A stretch of DNA of 64,000 bases from Amycolatopsis sp. WQ 127309 (GCF_023023025.1 NZ_CP095481.1:5283001-5347000), one strand, 5' to 3'; positions 27,962 through 36,560 are shown, counted from the stretch's first letter. The notes: generated by a model not told the origin, from the sequence alone. Made by a program: numbers and translations.

Positions 27962-28687
27962 TCACAACCGCCTGAGCACCGCCACGACCTTGCCGAGCAC
28001 CGTGGCGTCGTCGCCGGGGATCGGCTCGTACGCCTCGTTGTGCGGCATGAGCCAGATGTGGCCGCCCTTGCGCTTGAACGTCTTGACCGTGGCCTCGCCG
28101 TCGATCATCGCGGCGACGATCTCGCCGTTGTCCGCGTCCGGCTGCTGCCGGACCACGACCCAGTCGCCGTCGGTGATGGCCGCGTCGATCATCGAGTCGC
28201 CGGTGACCTTGAGCAGGAACAGCTCACCCTCGCCGACGATCTCCCGCGGCAGCGGGAAGACGTCTTCGATGGACTGCTCGGCCAGCACCGGGCCACCGGC
28301 GGCGATCCGGCCGACCAGCGGCACGTACGCCGCCTTCGGCATGACCGGCTGCTGGTCCATCTCGATGCCCATGGGGTTGTCGTCGGTCGCGGAGAGCACG
28401 CCGACCGCGCGCGGCCGGTTCGCGTCCCGGCGCAGGTACCCCTTGCGCTGCAACGCCCGCAGCTGGTGCGAGACCGACGACGTCGACGTCAGGCCCACCG
28501 CTTCGCCGATCTCGCGGACGCTCGGCGGGTAGCCGAACCGGCTCACCCACGAGCGGATCACGTCGAGGACCTGCTGCTGGCGGACGGTGAGGGCGTCGTC
28601 CACGTCGTACACCTCGGGCATGGAGGCCACCTTTCCGGTGCCCCCGGGGGACCCACTGGTCCTGCCCGCCTTGTTCTCCTTCGCCAC
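27962..28687 (-). CDS. lexA: SOS repressor LexA
   Basis: 241 residues from GTG 28687; a shorter form from ATG 28621 (MPEVYDVDD) is possible. The winged helix (about 32-95) includes [15 protein letters not shown] and [15 protein letters not shown]. The autocleavage site is A130-G131 in [10 protein letters not shown]. The catalytic serine is S165 in VTGDSM and the lysine K202 in ATVKTF. Binding of RecA filaments triggers self-cleavage. Two boxes close to the actinobacterial SOS consensus lie in the 292-bp gap to the divergent LysM gene, so autoregulation is very likely. Confidence 0.97.
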   Translation of the reverse strand: MAKENKAGRTSGSPGGTGKVASMPEVYDVDDALTVRQQQVLDVIRSWVSRFGYPPSVREIGEAVGLTSTSSVSHQLRALQRKGYLRRDANRPRAVGVLSATDDNPMGIEMDQQPVMPKAAYVPLVGRIAAGGPVLAEQSIEDVFPLPREIVGEGELFLLKVTGDSMIDAAITDGDWVVVRQQPDADNGEIVAAMIDGEATVKTFKRKGGHIWLMPHNEAYEPIPGDDATVLGKVVAVLRRL

Positions 28688-28818
28688 TGCGTCGCCTCCC
28701 AGACGTTCGCTGCACGTATGCGCGCCGGCCGCCGTCCGCTGGGTGCGGGCAGCCTCGCCGGCGGCATCTGCCCGGCAGATGCCCTGGTCACCGACGTTAG
28801 CCCCCGGGCACGACGATT

Positions 28819-28834
28819 TCAAACATCTGTTCGA
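28819..28834. promoter_or_regulatory. LexA (SOS) box, lexA-proximal
   Basis: TCAAACATCTGTTCGA differs from the actinobacterial consensus TCGAAC-N4-GTTCGA at one position. It lies 132 bp upstream of the lexA GTG. Confidence 0.8.
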
Positions 28835-28898
28835 TCGACACGCCGTGTCCGCTCGATTTTGTCGGTGGTAGGTGGTAGACCTTCGCACTGACGTTCGA

Positions 28899-28914
28899 TA
28901 GAACGTCTGTTCGA
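28899..28914. promoter_or_regulatory. LexA (SOS) box, LysM-gene-proximal
   Basis: TAGAACGTCTGTTCGA differs from TCGAAC-N4-GTTCGA at one position. It lies 66 bp upstream of the LysM gene start and 80 bp from the other box. Confidence 0.8.
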
Positions 28915-28979
28915 CCTTGATCCACGAATCGCAGCCGGTTCCGGGATCAGGCGGACACCAGGGTTCAGAGGAGGTTCGG

Positions 28980-29453
28980 ATGTCCATTCTGGCCGAACGC
29001 GGTCCGGCTCGCCCGGCGACCCCGGCTCCGGCGCAACCCCGTCCTGTGCGCGTGCTGCGCGGACGGCGCGGTGAGGTGCAGCGCCCGCCGACACGCGCGC
29101 GGGTCGTCGCGGGCCGTCGTCCCGCCGGCGCGCCCTGCGCGGCGCCGCGGCGGGTGCCGGTGCGGTGGCCGTGGCTCGTCGCGCTCGCCGGCGCGAGCTG
29201 CCTCGTGGTCACCGGATTGGGTCTTCTGGGCGGCGGTGGCGCGAGTGCCCCGGTGCCCGAGTCCACCGCCACGGTGTCGGTCGAGCAGGGCGACACGCTG
29301 TCCGCGCTGGCGGCCCGATTCGCGCCGGACAGCGACACCGGCGCGGTTGTCGCCCGGATCGAAGAGCTCAATCGCCTGGACCAGCCCGTTCTGGTGCCCG
29401 GGCTGGCGCTCACGGTCCCGGTCGCCGACCCGGCAGCCGTGCCCGCTCCTTGA
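28980..29453 (+). CDS. LysM membrane protein, ChiZ/DivS-like SOS-controlled division inhibitor candidate
   Basis: 157 residues from ATG 28980 after GAGGAGG. A proline/arginine-rich cytoplasmic part (about 75 residues) is followed by one membrane helix ([21 protein letters not shown]) and an extracytoplasmic LysM domain ([21 protein letters not shown]...[12 protein letters not shown]). In mycobacteria and corynebacteria a LysM or small membrane gene divergent from lexA (Rv2719c/chiZ, divS) is SOS-induced and halts cell division. The same position, layout and a near-consensus SOS box 66 bp upstream support that role here. No experimental basis in this genome. Confidence 0.75.
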   Translation: MSILAERGPARPATPAPAQPRPVRVLRGRRGEVQRPPTRARVVAGRRPAGAPCAAPRRVPVRWPWLVALAGASCLVVTGLGLLGGGGASAPVPESTATVSVEQGDTLSALAARFAPDSDTGAVVARIEELNRLDQPVLVPGLALTVPVADPAAVPAP

Positions 29454-29552
29454 TTCGGCGCCGAGTTGTCGTGGCCGTCAACCACTCTCACCCGGGCGGG
29501 TTCCCGCCCGGCCGCGCCGCTTGCGCACGCACCTCCCGAGTCCTACTCTCTG

Positions 29553-29568
29553 CCGCTATATGTAGTAG
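29553..29568. promoter_or_regulatory. NrdR box candidate
   Basis: The core CTATATGTAGT matches 10 of 11 positions of the NrdR core (C-w-A-t-A-T-a-T-w-G-t). Only a half-site follows (TGTAGT at 29578), 17 bp on, overlapping the presumed -35. NrdR normally uses paired boxes, so the second is weak. Confidence 0.5.
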
Positions 29569-29583
29569 TTACACCGCTGTAGT

Positions 29584-29656
29584 TGGTCCACAGGTTGGGG
29601 TAGACTGGGCAGCAGTTGTCCACAGTTGACCGGCTCTTACCCACCGGATGTCCACA
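29584..29656 (+). promoter_or_regulatory. three DnaA-box-like nonamers at 32-bp intervals
   Basis: TGGTCCACA (29584), TTGTCCACA (29616, the exact actinobacterial DnaA box) and ATGTCCACA (29648) are in the same orientation with exact 32-bp spacing, about three helical turns. They straddle and follow the presumed start of the nrdR-nrdJ transcript. Confidence 0.6.
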
Positions 29657-29762
29657 AGTCGATCACCAGGGTGCAGGGGTGCCCGGGGGTCGCAGCACGG
29701 CCGCGCGTGGCGGCCTGGACGTCGACCGGGGCGGCCGGCGCGGAGGGGAAGGTGATCGGCGG

Positions 29763-30257
29763 ATGAGGTGCCCGTTCTGCCGGCATGCGGACTCTCGGGT
29801 CGTCGACTCCCGAGAGGTGGATGAAGGCCAGGCGATCCGCAGGCGGCGCTCGTGCGCGTCCTGCGGGAGGCGGTTCACGACGTCGGAGACGATGGTGCTC
29901 GCCGTCGTGAAGCGTTCCGGGGTCACCGAGCAGTTCAACCGGGACAAGGTGGTCAGCGGGGTCCGGCGCGCCTGCCAGGGCAGGCCGGTCGACGACGACG
30001 CGCTGCAGCAGCTCGCGCAGCGCGTGGAGGAGTCGATCCGCTCCGCCGGGCTGGCCGAGATCCCGAGTCACGAGGTCGGCCTGGCCATCCTGGGCCCGCT
30101 GCGTGAGCTCGACGGGGTCGCCTACCTCCGGTTCGCCAGCGTCTACCGCTCGTTCTCCTCGGTCGAGGACTTCGAGAAGGAGATCGCCGACCTGCGTGAG
30201 GCCATCGCGGATGCTGCTGCGCCGAAGGAGAGCGATCAGCGCGACGACGGCGATTGA
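29763..30257 (+). CDS. nrdR: transcriptional repressor NrdR
   Basis: 164 residues from ATG 29763 (MRCPFC). Zinc ribbon: C3 and C6, and the pair in CASCGRRF near residues 31-34. The ATP-cone spans about 47-135 ([24 protein letters not shown]). NrdR senses ATP/dATP and represses ribonucleotide reductase genes through NrdR boxes. It precedes nrdJ by 30 nt, so it is probably the first gene of an nrdR-nrdJ operon, as in Streptomyces. The acidic tail [10 protein letters not shown] is unremarkable. Confidence 0.96.
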   Translation: MRCPFCRHADSRVVDSREVDEGQAIRRRRSCASCGRRFTTSETMVLAVVKRSGVTEQFNRDKVVSGVRRACQGRPVDDDALQQLAQRVEESIRSAGLAEIPSHEVGLAILGPLRELDGVAYLRFASVYRSFSSVEDFEKEIADLREAIADAAAPKESDQRDDGD

Positions 30258-30287
30258 CCGTCCCGCTGCGGGAGTGAGGGTTCGACC

Positions 30288-33200
30288 ATGACCGAAACCG
30301 TGGGGACCGGGGCCGGGGCGGCCACCGGCAAGAAGAGCAAGGCCGCCGGGCTGAGCGTGAAGCGTGTCTTCACCACCGAGGGCGAGCACCCGTACGACCA
30401 GGTCACCTGGGAACAATGGGACGTCGTCATGACCAACTGGCGCGACGGCTCGGTCAACTTCGAGCAGCGCGGCGTGGAGTTCCCCGAGTCCTGGTCGGTC
30501 AACGCCACGAACATCGTCACCAGCAAGTACTTCCGCGGCGCCGTCGGCAGCCCGCAGCGCGAGCGCAGCCTCAAGCAGCTCATCGACCGCGTCGTGCGCA
30601 GCTACGTCAAGGGCGCGCGCGACCACGGTTACTTCGCCACGCCGCGGGACCTCGAGATCTTCGAGCACGAGCTCACCTGGATGCTGCTGCACCAGGTCTT
30701 CAGCTTCAACTCCCCGGTCTGGTTCAACGTCGGCACGGCCTCGAAGCAGCAGGTCTCGGCGTGCCAGCCGTACGACGCCTTGGTGAGCACCCCCGGCGGC
30801 GCCGTGCCGATCGGCCGGTTCGTCGAGCTGAACGCCGTCGGCGCCAAGGTCTACGACGCGCACGGGCTGACCAAGGTCGTCGCCACGAAGGCCAACGGGA
30901 TCAAGGAAGTCCTGCGGATCACCACGAAGTCGGGTCACGTCCTCGACGTCACGGCCGACCACCTCGTCTGGCGCGCGGGTTCGAACGGTGGGAAGTTCGT
31001 GCCCGCCGGAGAGCTGCGGGCCGGCGACAAGCTCGAATGGCATCGTCGAAGTGCGTTCGGCGAAGAAGAAATCAGGGAACGCGACGTCGCCGAAGCCGCG
31101 CTGGCCGGCTGGCTGCAGTCGGACGGCTTCGTCGGCCAGTACCACGGGACGAACCGCTCGCTCACCATCGAAGCGATGACGGTGAACGACGCCGAGCTCG
31201 CTTGGGTACGCACCGCCCTCGACCGTGTCTTCCCGGACGTCCACCGGCACGAACGGGCCGTCGAAACACAGGACCCGGCGCTGGATTGCCGGCGGACCCG
31301 GCTCTACGGCGAGGTTCTCGAGACCTTCGTCCAGACCTGGGGCCTGCGTGCCCGGGGTACCGACATGGAGGTGCCGGAGTACCTGCACACCGCGCCGCTT
31401 CCGGTCGTCGCCGCTTACCTGCGGAGCATTTTCCAGGCCGAGGGCTACGTTTCCGCTCGGGAACGGTCCACGTTGGTCGCGCTGGACATGATCGGCGAGG
31501 ACTTGGTCCGTGGCCTCCAGCACCTGCTGGCCCGGTTCGGCATCTTCGCTCGTGTCGGCCGCAAGAAGGAGAGCCGGCCGGATCGCCACGACCTCTGGGG
31601 CATCCGGATCCAGAACGCCGGTGACCGCCGGATCTTCGCGGACGAGATCGGTTTCGTCGATCCCGTGAAGACCGCGAAACTGGAGGCGTCGTTCGAGAAG
31701 CCCGGCTTACCCGCCCGGGAAACGAAGCGGCTGGAGATCGCCGCGATCAAGAGCCGCGGCGAGCTGCCGGTCTACGACATCCAGACGGAGTCCGGTGAGT
31801 ACCTTTCCGGAAATCTCCGGGTCCACAACTGTTTCATCCTCGCCGTCGACGACACCATGGAGTCGATCCTCAACTGGTACCGCGAAGAGGGCCTGATCTT
31901 CAAGGGCGGCTCCGGCGCCGGGCTGAACCTCTCGCGGATCCGCTCCTCCAAGGAACTGCTCACCTCCGGCGGCACCGCCTCGGGTCCGGTCTCGTTCATG
32001 CGCGGCGCCGACGCCTCCGCGGGCACCATCAAGTCCGGCGGCGCCACCCGGCGCGCGGCGAAGATGGTCGTGCTCGACGTCGACCACCCGGACATCGAAG
32101 AGTTCATCCGGACCAAGGCGCGCGAAGAGGAGAAGATCAAGGTCCTGCGCGACGCCGGGTTCGACATGGACCTCTCCGGCGCGGACATCTCCTCGGTGCA
32201 GTACCAGAACGCGAACAACTCGGTCCGCGTGTCCGACGAGTTCATGCAGGCGGTCGAGAACAACACGGACTTCGCGCTGCGCGCCCGGCTCACCGGCGAG
32301 GAGATCGCCCGCACGGACGCGAAGAAGCTGTTCCGGACCGTGGCGCAGGCCGCGTGGGAGTGCGCCGACCCCGGCATCCAGTACGACGGCACGATCAACG
32401 ACTGGCACACCTGCCCGGAGTCCGGCCGCATCACCGCGTCCAACCCGTGCAGTGAGTACATGCACCTCGACAACTCCAGCTGCAACCTGGCCTCGCTGAA
32501 CCTGCTCAAGTTCGTCACGCCCGAGGGCACGTTCGACGCGCCGCTGTTCGCCCGTGCGGTCGAGTTCGTGATCACCGCGATGGACGTCTCGATCTGCTTC
32601 GCGGACTTCCCGACCGAGCCGATCGCCGACACCACGCGGAAGTTCCGCCAGCTCGGCATCGGTTACGCCAACCTCGGCGCGCTGCTGATGGCGCTGGGTC
32701 ACGCGTACGACTCCGACGGCGGCCGCGCGCTCGCCGCCGCGATCACGTCGCTGATGACCGGCGTCTCCTACCGGCGCTCGGCGGAGCTGGCCCAGGCCGT
32801 CGGCGCGTACGAGGGGTACGCCCGCAACGCCGAGGCGCACCAGCGCGTCATGCGCAAGCACGCCGCGGCGAACGAGCTCGTCCGCACCTACCACGCGAAC
32901 GACGGCGCGGTCCGCGCGCTGGCGACCGAGGAGTGGAAGCGCGGCATCGACATCGGCACCAAGCACGGCTGGCGCAACGCGCAGGCCTCGGTGCTCGCGC
33001 CCACCGGCACCATCGGCTTCATGATGGACTGCGACACCACCGGGATCGAGCCGGACTTCTCGCTGGTGAAGTTCAAGAAGCTCGTCGGCGGCGGCTCGAT
33101 GCAGATCGTCAACCAGACCGTGCCGCGCGCGCTGGAGGCGCTCGGCTACCAGGCCGAGCAGGTCGAGGCGATCGTCGAGTTCGTGGCGCAGAACGGCCAC

Positions 33201-34163
33201 GTCGTCGACGCGCCGGGGCTGCGGCCGGAGCACTACGAGGTGTTCGACTGCGCGGTCGGCGAGCGCTCGATCGCGCCGATCGGGCACGTCCGGATGATGG
33301 CCTCGGTGCAGCCGTTCCTGTCCGGCGCGATCTCGAAGACCGTCAACATGCCGGAGACGGCGACGGTGGAAGAGGTCGAGGAGATCTACTTCCAGGGCTG
33401 GAAGCTCGGCCTCAAGGCGCTGGCCATCTACCGCGACAACTGCAAGGTCGGCCAGCCGCTGTCGACGGCGAAGAAGGACAAGGCCGCGGCGGAGCCGGAG
33501 AAGGTCGTCGAGTATCGGCCGGTGCGCAAGCGCCTGCCGAAGAAGCGCCCGAGCCAGACGGTGTCGTTCACCGTCGGCGGCGCAGAGGGCTACCTGACCG
33601 CGGGCTCCTACCCGGACGACGGCCTCGGCGAGATCTTCGTCAAGCTCGGCAAGCAGGGTTCGACGCTGGCCGGCGTGATGGACGCGTTCTCGATGTCGAT
33701 CTCGGTGGGCCTGCAGTACGGCATCCCGCTCGAGTTCTACGTCTCGAAGTTCTCCAACCTGCGCTTCGAGCCGGCCGGCATGACCGACGACCCGGACATC
33801 CGGATCGCCACCAGCGTGCTGGACTACCTGTTCCGCCGGCTGGCGCTCGACTACCTGCCGGAGGAGAAGCGGGCGCAGCTGGGCATCCTGTCCGCGGACG
33901 AGCGTTCGGCGGAGGTCGAAGCCGGCTACGGCGGCAACGTGGACCTCGGCGCCCTGCAGTCCACAGTGGACGCCTCGCCGGAGCCGCACACGGAGGAAAG
34001 CGCGCACCCGCACCGCGAAGCCCAGACCACGACGGAGCTGATGGAGCTCCGCCTCGGCAAGGCCGCGGACGCCCCGCTGTGCATGACGTGCGGAACGAAG
34101 ATGCGCCCGGCAGGCTCGTGCTACGCCTGCGAAGGCTGCGGCGCGACCTCCGGTTGCAGCTGA
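30288..34163 (+). CDS. nrdJ: adenosylcobalamin-dependent (class II) ribonucleotide reductase with intein
   Basis: 1291 residues as translated; 935 after removal of a 356-residue intein (residues 159-514). Before the intein: FNSPVWFNVGTASKQQVSA. After it: CFILAVDDTM, where the first cysteine corresponds to the redox cysteine of the family (E. coli NrdA C225 equivalent). Further on are NPCSEY and SSCNLASLN with the thiyl-radical cysteine, and PTGTIGFMMDCDTTGIEPD. The C-terminal zinc-type tail reads CMTCGTKM...CYACEGCGATSGC. The enzyme makes dNDPs from NDPs using coenzyme B12, oxygen-independently. NrdR encoded just upstream should control it. Confidence 0.97.
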   Translation: MTETVGTGAGAATGKKSKAAGLSVKRVFTTEGEHPYDQVTWEQWDVVMTNWRDGSVNFEQRGVEFPESWSVNATNIVTSKYFRGAVGSPQRERSLKQLIDRVVRSYVKGARDHGYFATPRDLEIFEHELTWMLLHQVFSFNSPVWFNVGTASKQQVSACQPYDALVSTPGGAVPIGRFVELNAVGAKVYDAHGLTKVVATKANGIKEVLRITTKSGHVLDVTADHLVWRAGSNGGKFVPAGELRAGDKLEWHRRSAFGEEEIRERDVAEAALAGWLQSDGFVGQYHGTNRSLTIEAMTVNDAELAWVRTALDRVFPDVHRHERAVETQDPALDCRRTRLYGEVLETFVQTWGLRARGTDMEVPEYLHTAPLPVVAAYLRSIFQAEGYVSARERSTLVALDMIGEDLVRGLQHLLARFGIFARVGRKKESRPDRHDLWGIRIQNAGDRRIFADEIGFVDPVKTAKLEASFEKPGLPARETKRLEIAAIKSRGELPVYDIQTESGEYLSGNLRVHNCFILAVDDTMESILNWYREEGLIFKGGSGAGLNLSRIRSSKELLTSGGTASGPVSFMRGADASAGTIKSGGATRRAAKMVVLDVDHPDIEEFIRTKAREEEKIKVLRDAGFDMDLSGADISSVQYQNANNSVRVSDEFMQAVENNTDFALRARLTGEEIARTDAKKLFRTVAQAAWECADPGIQYDGTINDWHTCPESGRITASNPCSEYMHLDNSSCNLASLNLLKFVTPEGTFDAPLFARAVEFVITAMDVSICFADFPTEPIADTTRKFRQLGIGYANLGALLMALGHAYDSDGGRALAAAITSLMTGVSYRRSAELAQAVGAYEGYARNAEAHQRVMRKHAAANELVRTYHANDGAVRALATEEWKRGIDIGTKHGWRNAQASVLAPTGTIGFMMDCDTTGIEPDFSLVKFKKLVGGGSMQIVNQTVPRALEALGYQAEQVEAIVEFVAQNGHVVDAPGLRPEHYEVFDCAVGERSIAPIGHVRMMASVQPFLSGAISKTVNMPETATVEEVEEIYFQGWKLGLKALAIYRDNCKVGQPLSTAKKDKAAAEPEKVVEYRPVRKRLPKKRPSQTVSFTVGGAEGYLTAGSYPDDGLGEIFVKLGKQGSTLAGVMDAFSMSISVGLQYGIPLEFYVSKFSNLRFEPAGMTDDPDIRIATSVLDYLFRRLALDYLPEEKRAQLGILSADERSAEVEAGYGGNVDLGALQSTVDASPEPHTEESAHPHREAQTTTELMELRLGKAADAPLCMTCGTKMRPAGSCYACEGCGATSGCS
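30762..31829 (+). other. intein with LAGLIDADG-type homing endonuclease inside nrdJ
   Basis: 356 residues from C159 (CQPYDALVSTPGG) to the terminal His-Asn (RVHN), followed by the +1 cysteine of the extein. Block B has TADHLVWR. Two dodecapeptide-like motifs, ALAGWLQSDGFVG and YLRSIFQAEGYVS, mark a LAGLIDADG endonuclease. Block F-type ELPVYDIQTESGEYL precedes the C-terminal splice site. All residues needed for self-splicing (Cys1, Thr-x-x-His, His-Asn, Cys+1) are visible, so splicing is expected. The insertion sits immediately in front of a redox-active cysteine of the reductase, a typical conserved target. Confidence 0.93.
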
Positions 34164-34203
34164 TCTGCCGTTTTCCCGTTGCGTGGCCCGGGACACTGGA
34201 GTC

Positions 34204-34724
34204 GTGATCGACGACTACGTGTTCGCGGGCCACGCCGCGACGGCCGCCGGAGCGAAGCGGCTGTCGGTGAGCGACTGCCTCATCGACCTCGTCCCGGCCG
34301 AGCCGGGCGGGGACGACTGGTTCGGCGACTTCGCGGCCGCGGCGGCCCGCGGTGAATCGGTGCTCACCGTCGGCGTCCCCGTGGAGCACGTCCAGCCCCT
34401 GCTGGCCGACCTGGCCGCGGCGGGCTGGGTGCGGGGGAGCGGCGGCCTGCCGGACCGCCTGTGCCACCGGCTCCCGGTGCCGAGCGGGCAGGTCCTCGGC
34501 TTCGAGCCGATCGGGTTCGACGACGGAACCTGGCATTCCTGGGCCTGCCTGGGCGGCCTGGTCGACGACGTCCACACGCGACCGGCATCCGCCCGGCCGC
34601 CAACGGCCTGATCGAGGCGGAGACGGACGCCCGCGAGGCCGCCCGCTGGCTGACGGCGTCCGGCCTCGGGGACCCGAAGGTGTTCTTCTGGACCCCGGCC
34701 GTGGTGCTCGGAGTGCCGGGCTAG
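34204..34724 (+). pseudogene. small hypothetical protein gene with a frameshift
   Basis: GTG 34204 opens IDDYVFAGHAATAAGAKRL and reads through GTWHSWACLGGLVDDVH, then ends at 34611 in a nonsense tail (TRPASARPPTA). From about 34576 another frame continues with ATGIRPAANGLIEAETDA...VFFWTPAVVLGVPG to a TAG at 34722-34724. The two join naturally as DDVH-ATGIRP, so a 1- or 2-base change near the ACAC at 34574-34577 has split one gene of about 173 codons. Function unknown. It follows nrdJ by 40 nt and its end overlaps the end of the VOC gene at a CTAG. Confidence 0.65.
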
Positions 34725-35110
34725 GGCACGATCTCCGCGATGCCGAGCATGTTGCCCTCGCTGTCGCGGAACCACGCGGCCCGCTCGCCGCGGCCCTTAC
34801 TCGGGTAGTTGCCGTCGATGTCCATGATCCCGTCGACGCAGCCGTCGTACTCCTCGAACACGACACCCCGGCCGCGCAGGTCGGCGACCGCCGCGTCGAC
34901 GTCCTCGACGTAGAAACCCAGCTGCGTGAACGAGCCGTCGGACCGCCCGGCCGAGGTGTAGAGGCAGAAGACGCCGGACTCGCTCTCGTACCGCAGGCCG
35001 CCGGGCCGCTCCTCGGCCGGTTCGAGCCCGAGCTTCTCGGCGTACCACCGCCGGGCGCGGGCCAGGTCCTGCGTCGGAATGCGGGCTTCGAACCGCGGGG
35101 TGCTCGGCAT
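34721..35110 (-). CDS. VOC (glyoxalase/bleomycin resistance) family protein
   Basis: 129 residues, one vicinal-oxygen-chelate domain: FEARIPTQDLARARRWYAEKLGL, LQ-like SFTQLGFYVEDVDAAVADLRGRG, and AAWFRDSEGNMLGIAEI near the end. Metal ligand positions of true glyoxalases are only partly present. Such proteins act as dioxygenases, isomerases or drug binders; substrate not predictable. Divergent from the ferritin-like gene at 35201. Confidence 0.85.
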   Translation of the reverse strand: MPSTPRFEARIPTQDLARARRWYAEKLGLEPAEERPGGLRYESESGVFCLYTSAGRSDGSFTQLGFYVEDVDAAVADLRGRGVVFEEYDGCVDGIMDIDGNYPSKGRGERAAWFRDSEGNMLGIAEIVP

Positions 35111-35200
35111 CCTGCCGATGATAGGCCGAGCGCGACATCCACACCGGATCTCCACCGGAGCCGCCCACGGTGTCCACGAGTGTCCGGCATCATCGGCGCG

Positions 35201-35938
35201 ATGACCTACGCACACTGGCTCCGGGACTTCGAAACCGAAGCCGAACGCCGGCGGCTGCGGAGCGATCCGCCCTGGGCTCGGGGCGCGGAACTGCACCCCG
35301 ACGTCGCGCGGAGCATCCAGCGGTTCCAGGTCGGCGAAGCCGGCGACGGCGCCAACCTCATCGCGAAAGCCGCCGGCGGCGACTATGCGGCCGCCGTCAG
35401 GTTGTTCGTGGCCGAGGAGCAGAACCACGCGCGGATGCTCGAGGAACTCCTGCGGGCCGCCGGGGTGCCGACCATCACGAGCCACTGGTCCGACGCCGTT
35501 TTCGTGCGACTGCGGCGGGCGCTCGGGCTGCGGCTGGAACTGATGGTGCTGCTCATCGCCGAGGTCGTCGCGCTGCGGTACTACCGGGCGCTGCGCGACG
35601 GCACCGCCGATCCGCTCGTCACGCGGGTCGCGGGCCTGATCCTCGCCGATGAGGAGCGGCACGTGCCCTTCCACTGCCACCGGCTCCGGATCGGCTTCGC
35701 GTCGCTCGGCCGGCCGGCCCGCGCGGCCGTGTTCGGGGCTTGGCGGCTGCTCCTGCTGGGCGTGACGATCACCGTCACCGCCGATCACGGGCGTGCGTTG
35801 CGCCGGCTCGGCGTCGGGCGGCTCGTCTTCGTCGCCGACGTGCTCGTCGCCTTCGAAGCCGCTCTCGCGCGGATTCGCGGTGAAGAACCGAAGCCGCGTC
35901 ACGTCCCGAAGCGGGCCAGACCGCGTGGGCTCTTTTAG
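35201..35938 (+). CDS. ferritin-like diiron protein
   Basis: 245 residues from ATG 35201. Helix-rich, with two ExxH-type metal motifs in the ferritin arrangement: VAEEQNHARMLEELLRAAG (about residues 68-86) and ADEERHVPFHCHRL (about 148-161). A hydrophobic helix ELMVLLIAEVVALRYY lies between them. A basic C-terminal tail (HVPKRARPRGLF) follows. The class includes rubrerythrin-like and hydroxylase-type diiron proteins. The reaction is unknown. Stop overlaps the convergent TetR gene by 4 bp. Confidence 0.7.
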   Translation: MTYAHWLRDFETEAERRRLRSDPPWARGAELHPDVARSIQRFQVGEAGDGANLIAKAAGGDYAAAVRLFVAEEQNHARMLEELLRAAGVPTITSHWSDAVFVRLRRALGLRLELMVLLIAEVVALRYYRALRDGTADPLVTRVAGLILADEERHVPFHCHRLRIGFASLGRPARAAVFGAWRLLLLGVTITVTADHGRALRRLGVGRLVFVADVLVAFEAALARIRGEEPKPRHVPKRARPRGLF

Positions 35939-36483
35939 AACGCCCGGGCCGCGAGGGCCTGCAGTGACGCCGTGATCCGCTCCGGCGGCACGCCCTGGCC
36001 GGTCTGGTGCAGGAACAGTTCCGGTGCCAGCGGCGCGAGGAGGACGTCGGCCAGGACGCCGGGGTCCGGGGCGCCCGCGGCGACCGCCAGGACGCGGACG
36101 TGCGTGTGCCAGAAGCCGTACGCGCCCGTCTTGAAACGCGAATGGCCCACCTCCGTGCCCAGCACCAGGTGCGCGTGGCGGGTCAGCAGGTCGACCATCG
36201 CCGCGTAGAACGCCGCCAGCCGCTCGGCCGGGGGTGCGCCCGGGCCCAGCGGGGGAGCGCCGCGCAGCAGCGAGTCCTGCAGCCGGCGCTCGTGCTCGTC
36301 CAGCAGGGCCACGGCGATCGCCGCGCGGTCCGGGTAACGGCGGTACAGCGTGCCCCGGCCGACGCCGGCCGCGCGGGCGATGTCCTCCATCGTGACGTTC
36401 GCCGGGCCGTGGGCGGCGAACAGCTCCTCCGCGGCCGCCAGGACCTTCGCGCGGTTGCGGGCGGCGTCGGCGCGTTCGGGCAT
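35935..36483 (-). CDS. TetR-family repressor
   Basis: 182 residues. The HTH fills the first 50 residues: RAKVLAAAEELFAAHGPANVTMEDIARAAGVGRGTLYRRYPDR. The remainder is a helical ligand domain. It is divergent from the azoreductase gene, and the 77-bp gap contains a perfect 12-bp-arm palindrome plus a shorter related one, so it very probably represses azoR and the SMR gene, and perhaps itself. Confidence 0.93.
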   Translation of the reverse strand: MPERADAARNRAKVLAAAEELFAAHGPANVTMEDIARAAGVGRGTLYRRYPDRAAIAVALLDEHERRLQDSLLRGAPPLGPGAPPAERLAAFYAAMVDLLTRHAHLVLGTEVGHSRFKTGAYGFWHTHVRVLAVAAGAPDPGVLADVLLAPLAPELFLHQTGQGVPPERITASLQALAARAF

Positions 36484-36505
36484 GGCACCAGCCTAGGGAA
36501 TATCC

Positions 36506-36518
36506 GGACGAGGCGTCC
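36506..36518. promoter_or_regulatory. short operator-like palindrome
   Basis: GGAC-N5-GTCC, the same core and spacing as the centre of the larger palindrome at 36525-36553. It lies nearer to the tetR start. Confidence 0.45.
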
Positions 36519-36524
36519 AGTTAG

Positions 36525-36553
36525 CCTCAAGTGGACACCGCGTCCACTTGAGG
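36525..36553. promoter_or_regulatory. TetR operator candidate
   Basis: Perfect 12-bp arms: 36525-36536 (CCTCAAGTGGAC) and 36542-36553 (its complement), with spacer ACCGC. The right arm overlaps the GAGGAGG ribosome site of the azoreductase gene, so bound repressor would block expression directly. Confidence 0.75.
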
Positions 36554-36560
36554 AGGAACC

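Larger units (their letters stand above)
29454..29762. promoter_or_regulatory. nrdR leader region
   Basis: 309 bp without a gene. From left to right it carries a NrdR-box-like site (29553-29568), a -10-like TAGACT (29601-29606) with TGTAGT (29578-29583) 17 nt upstream as -35, three DnaA-box-like nonamers, and a purine-rich ribosome site before nrdR. No cobalamin riboswitch core was seen. Confidence 0.55.

Noticed and set aside
29454..29762. Cobalamin riboswitch before nrdR-nrdJ
   Set aside because: The B12-box core could not be found in this leader, although Streptomyces uses one.
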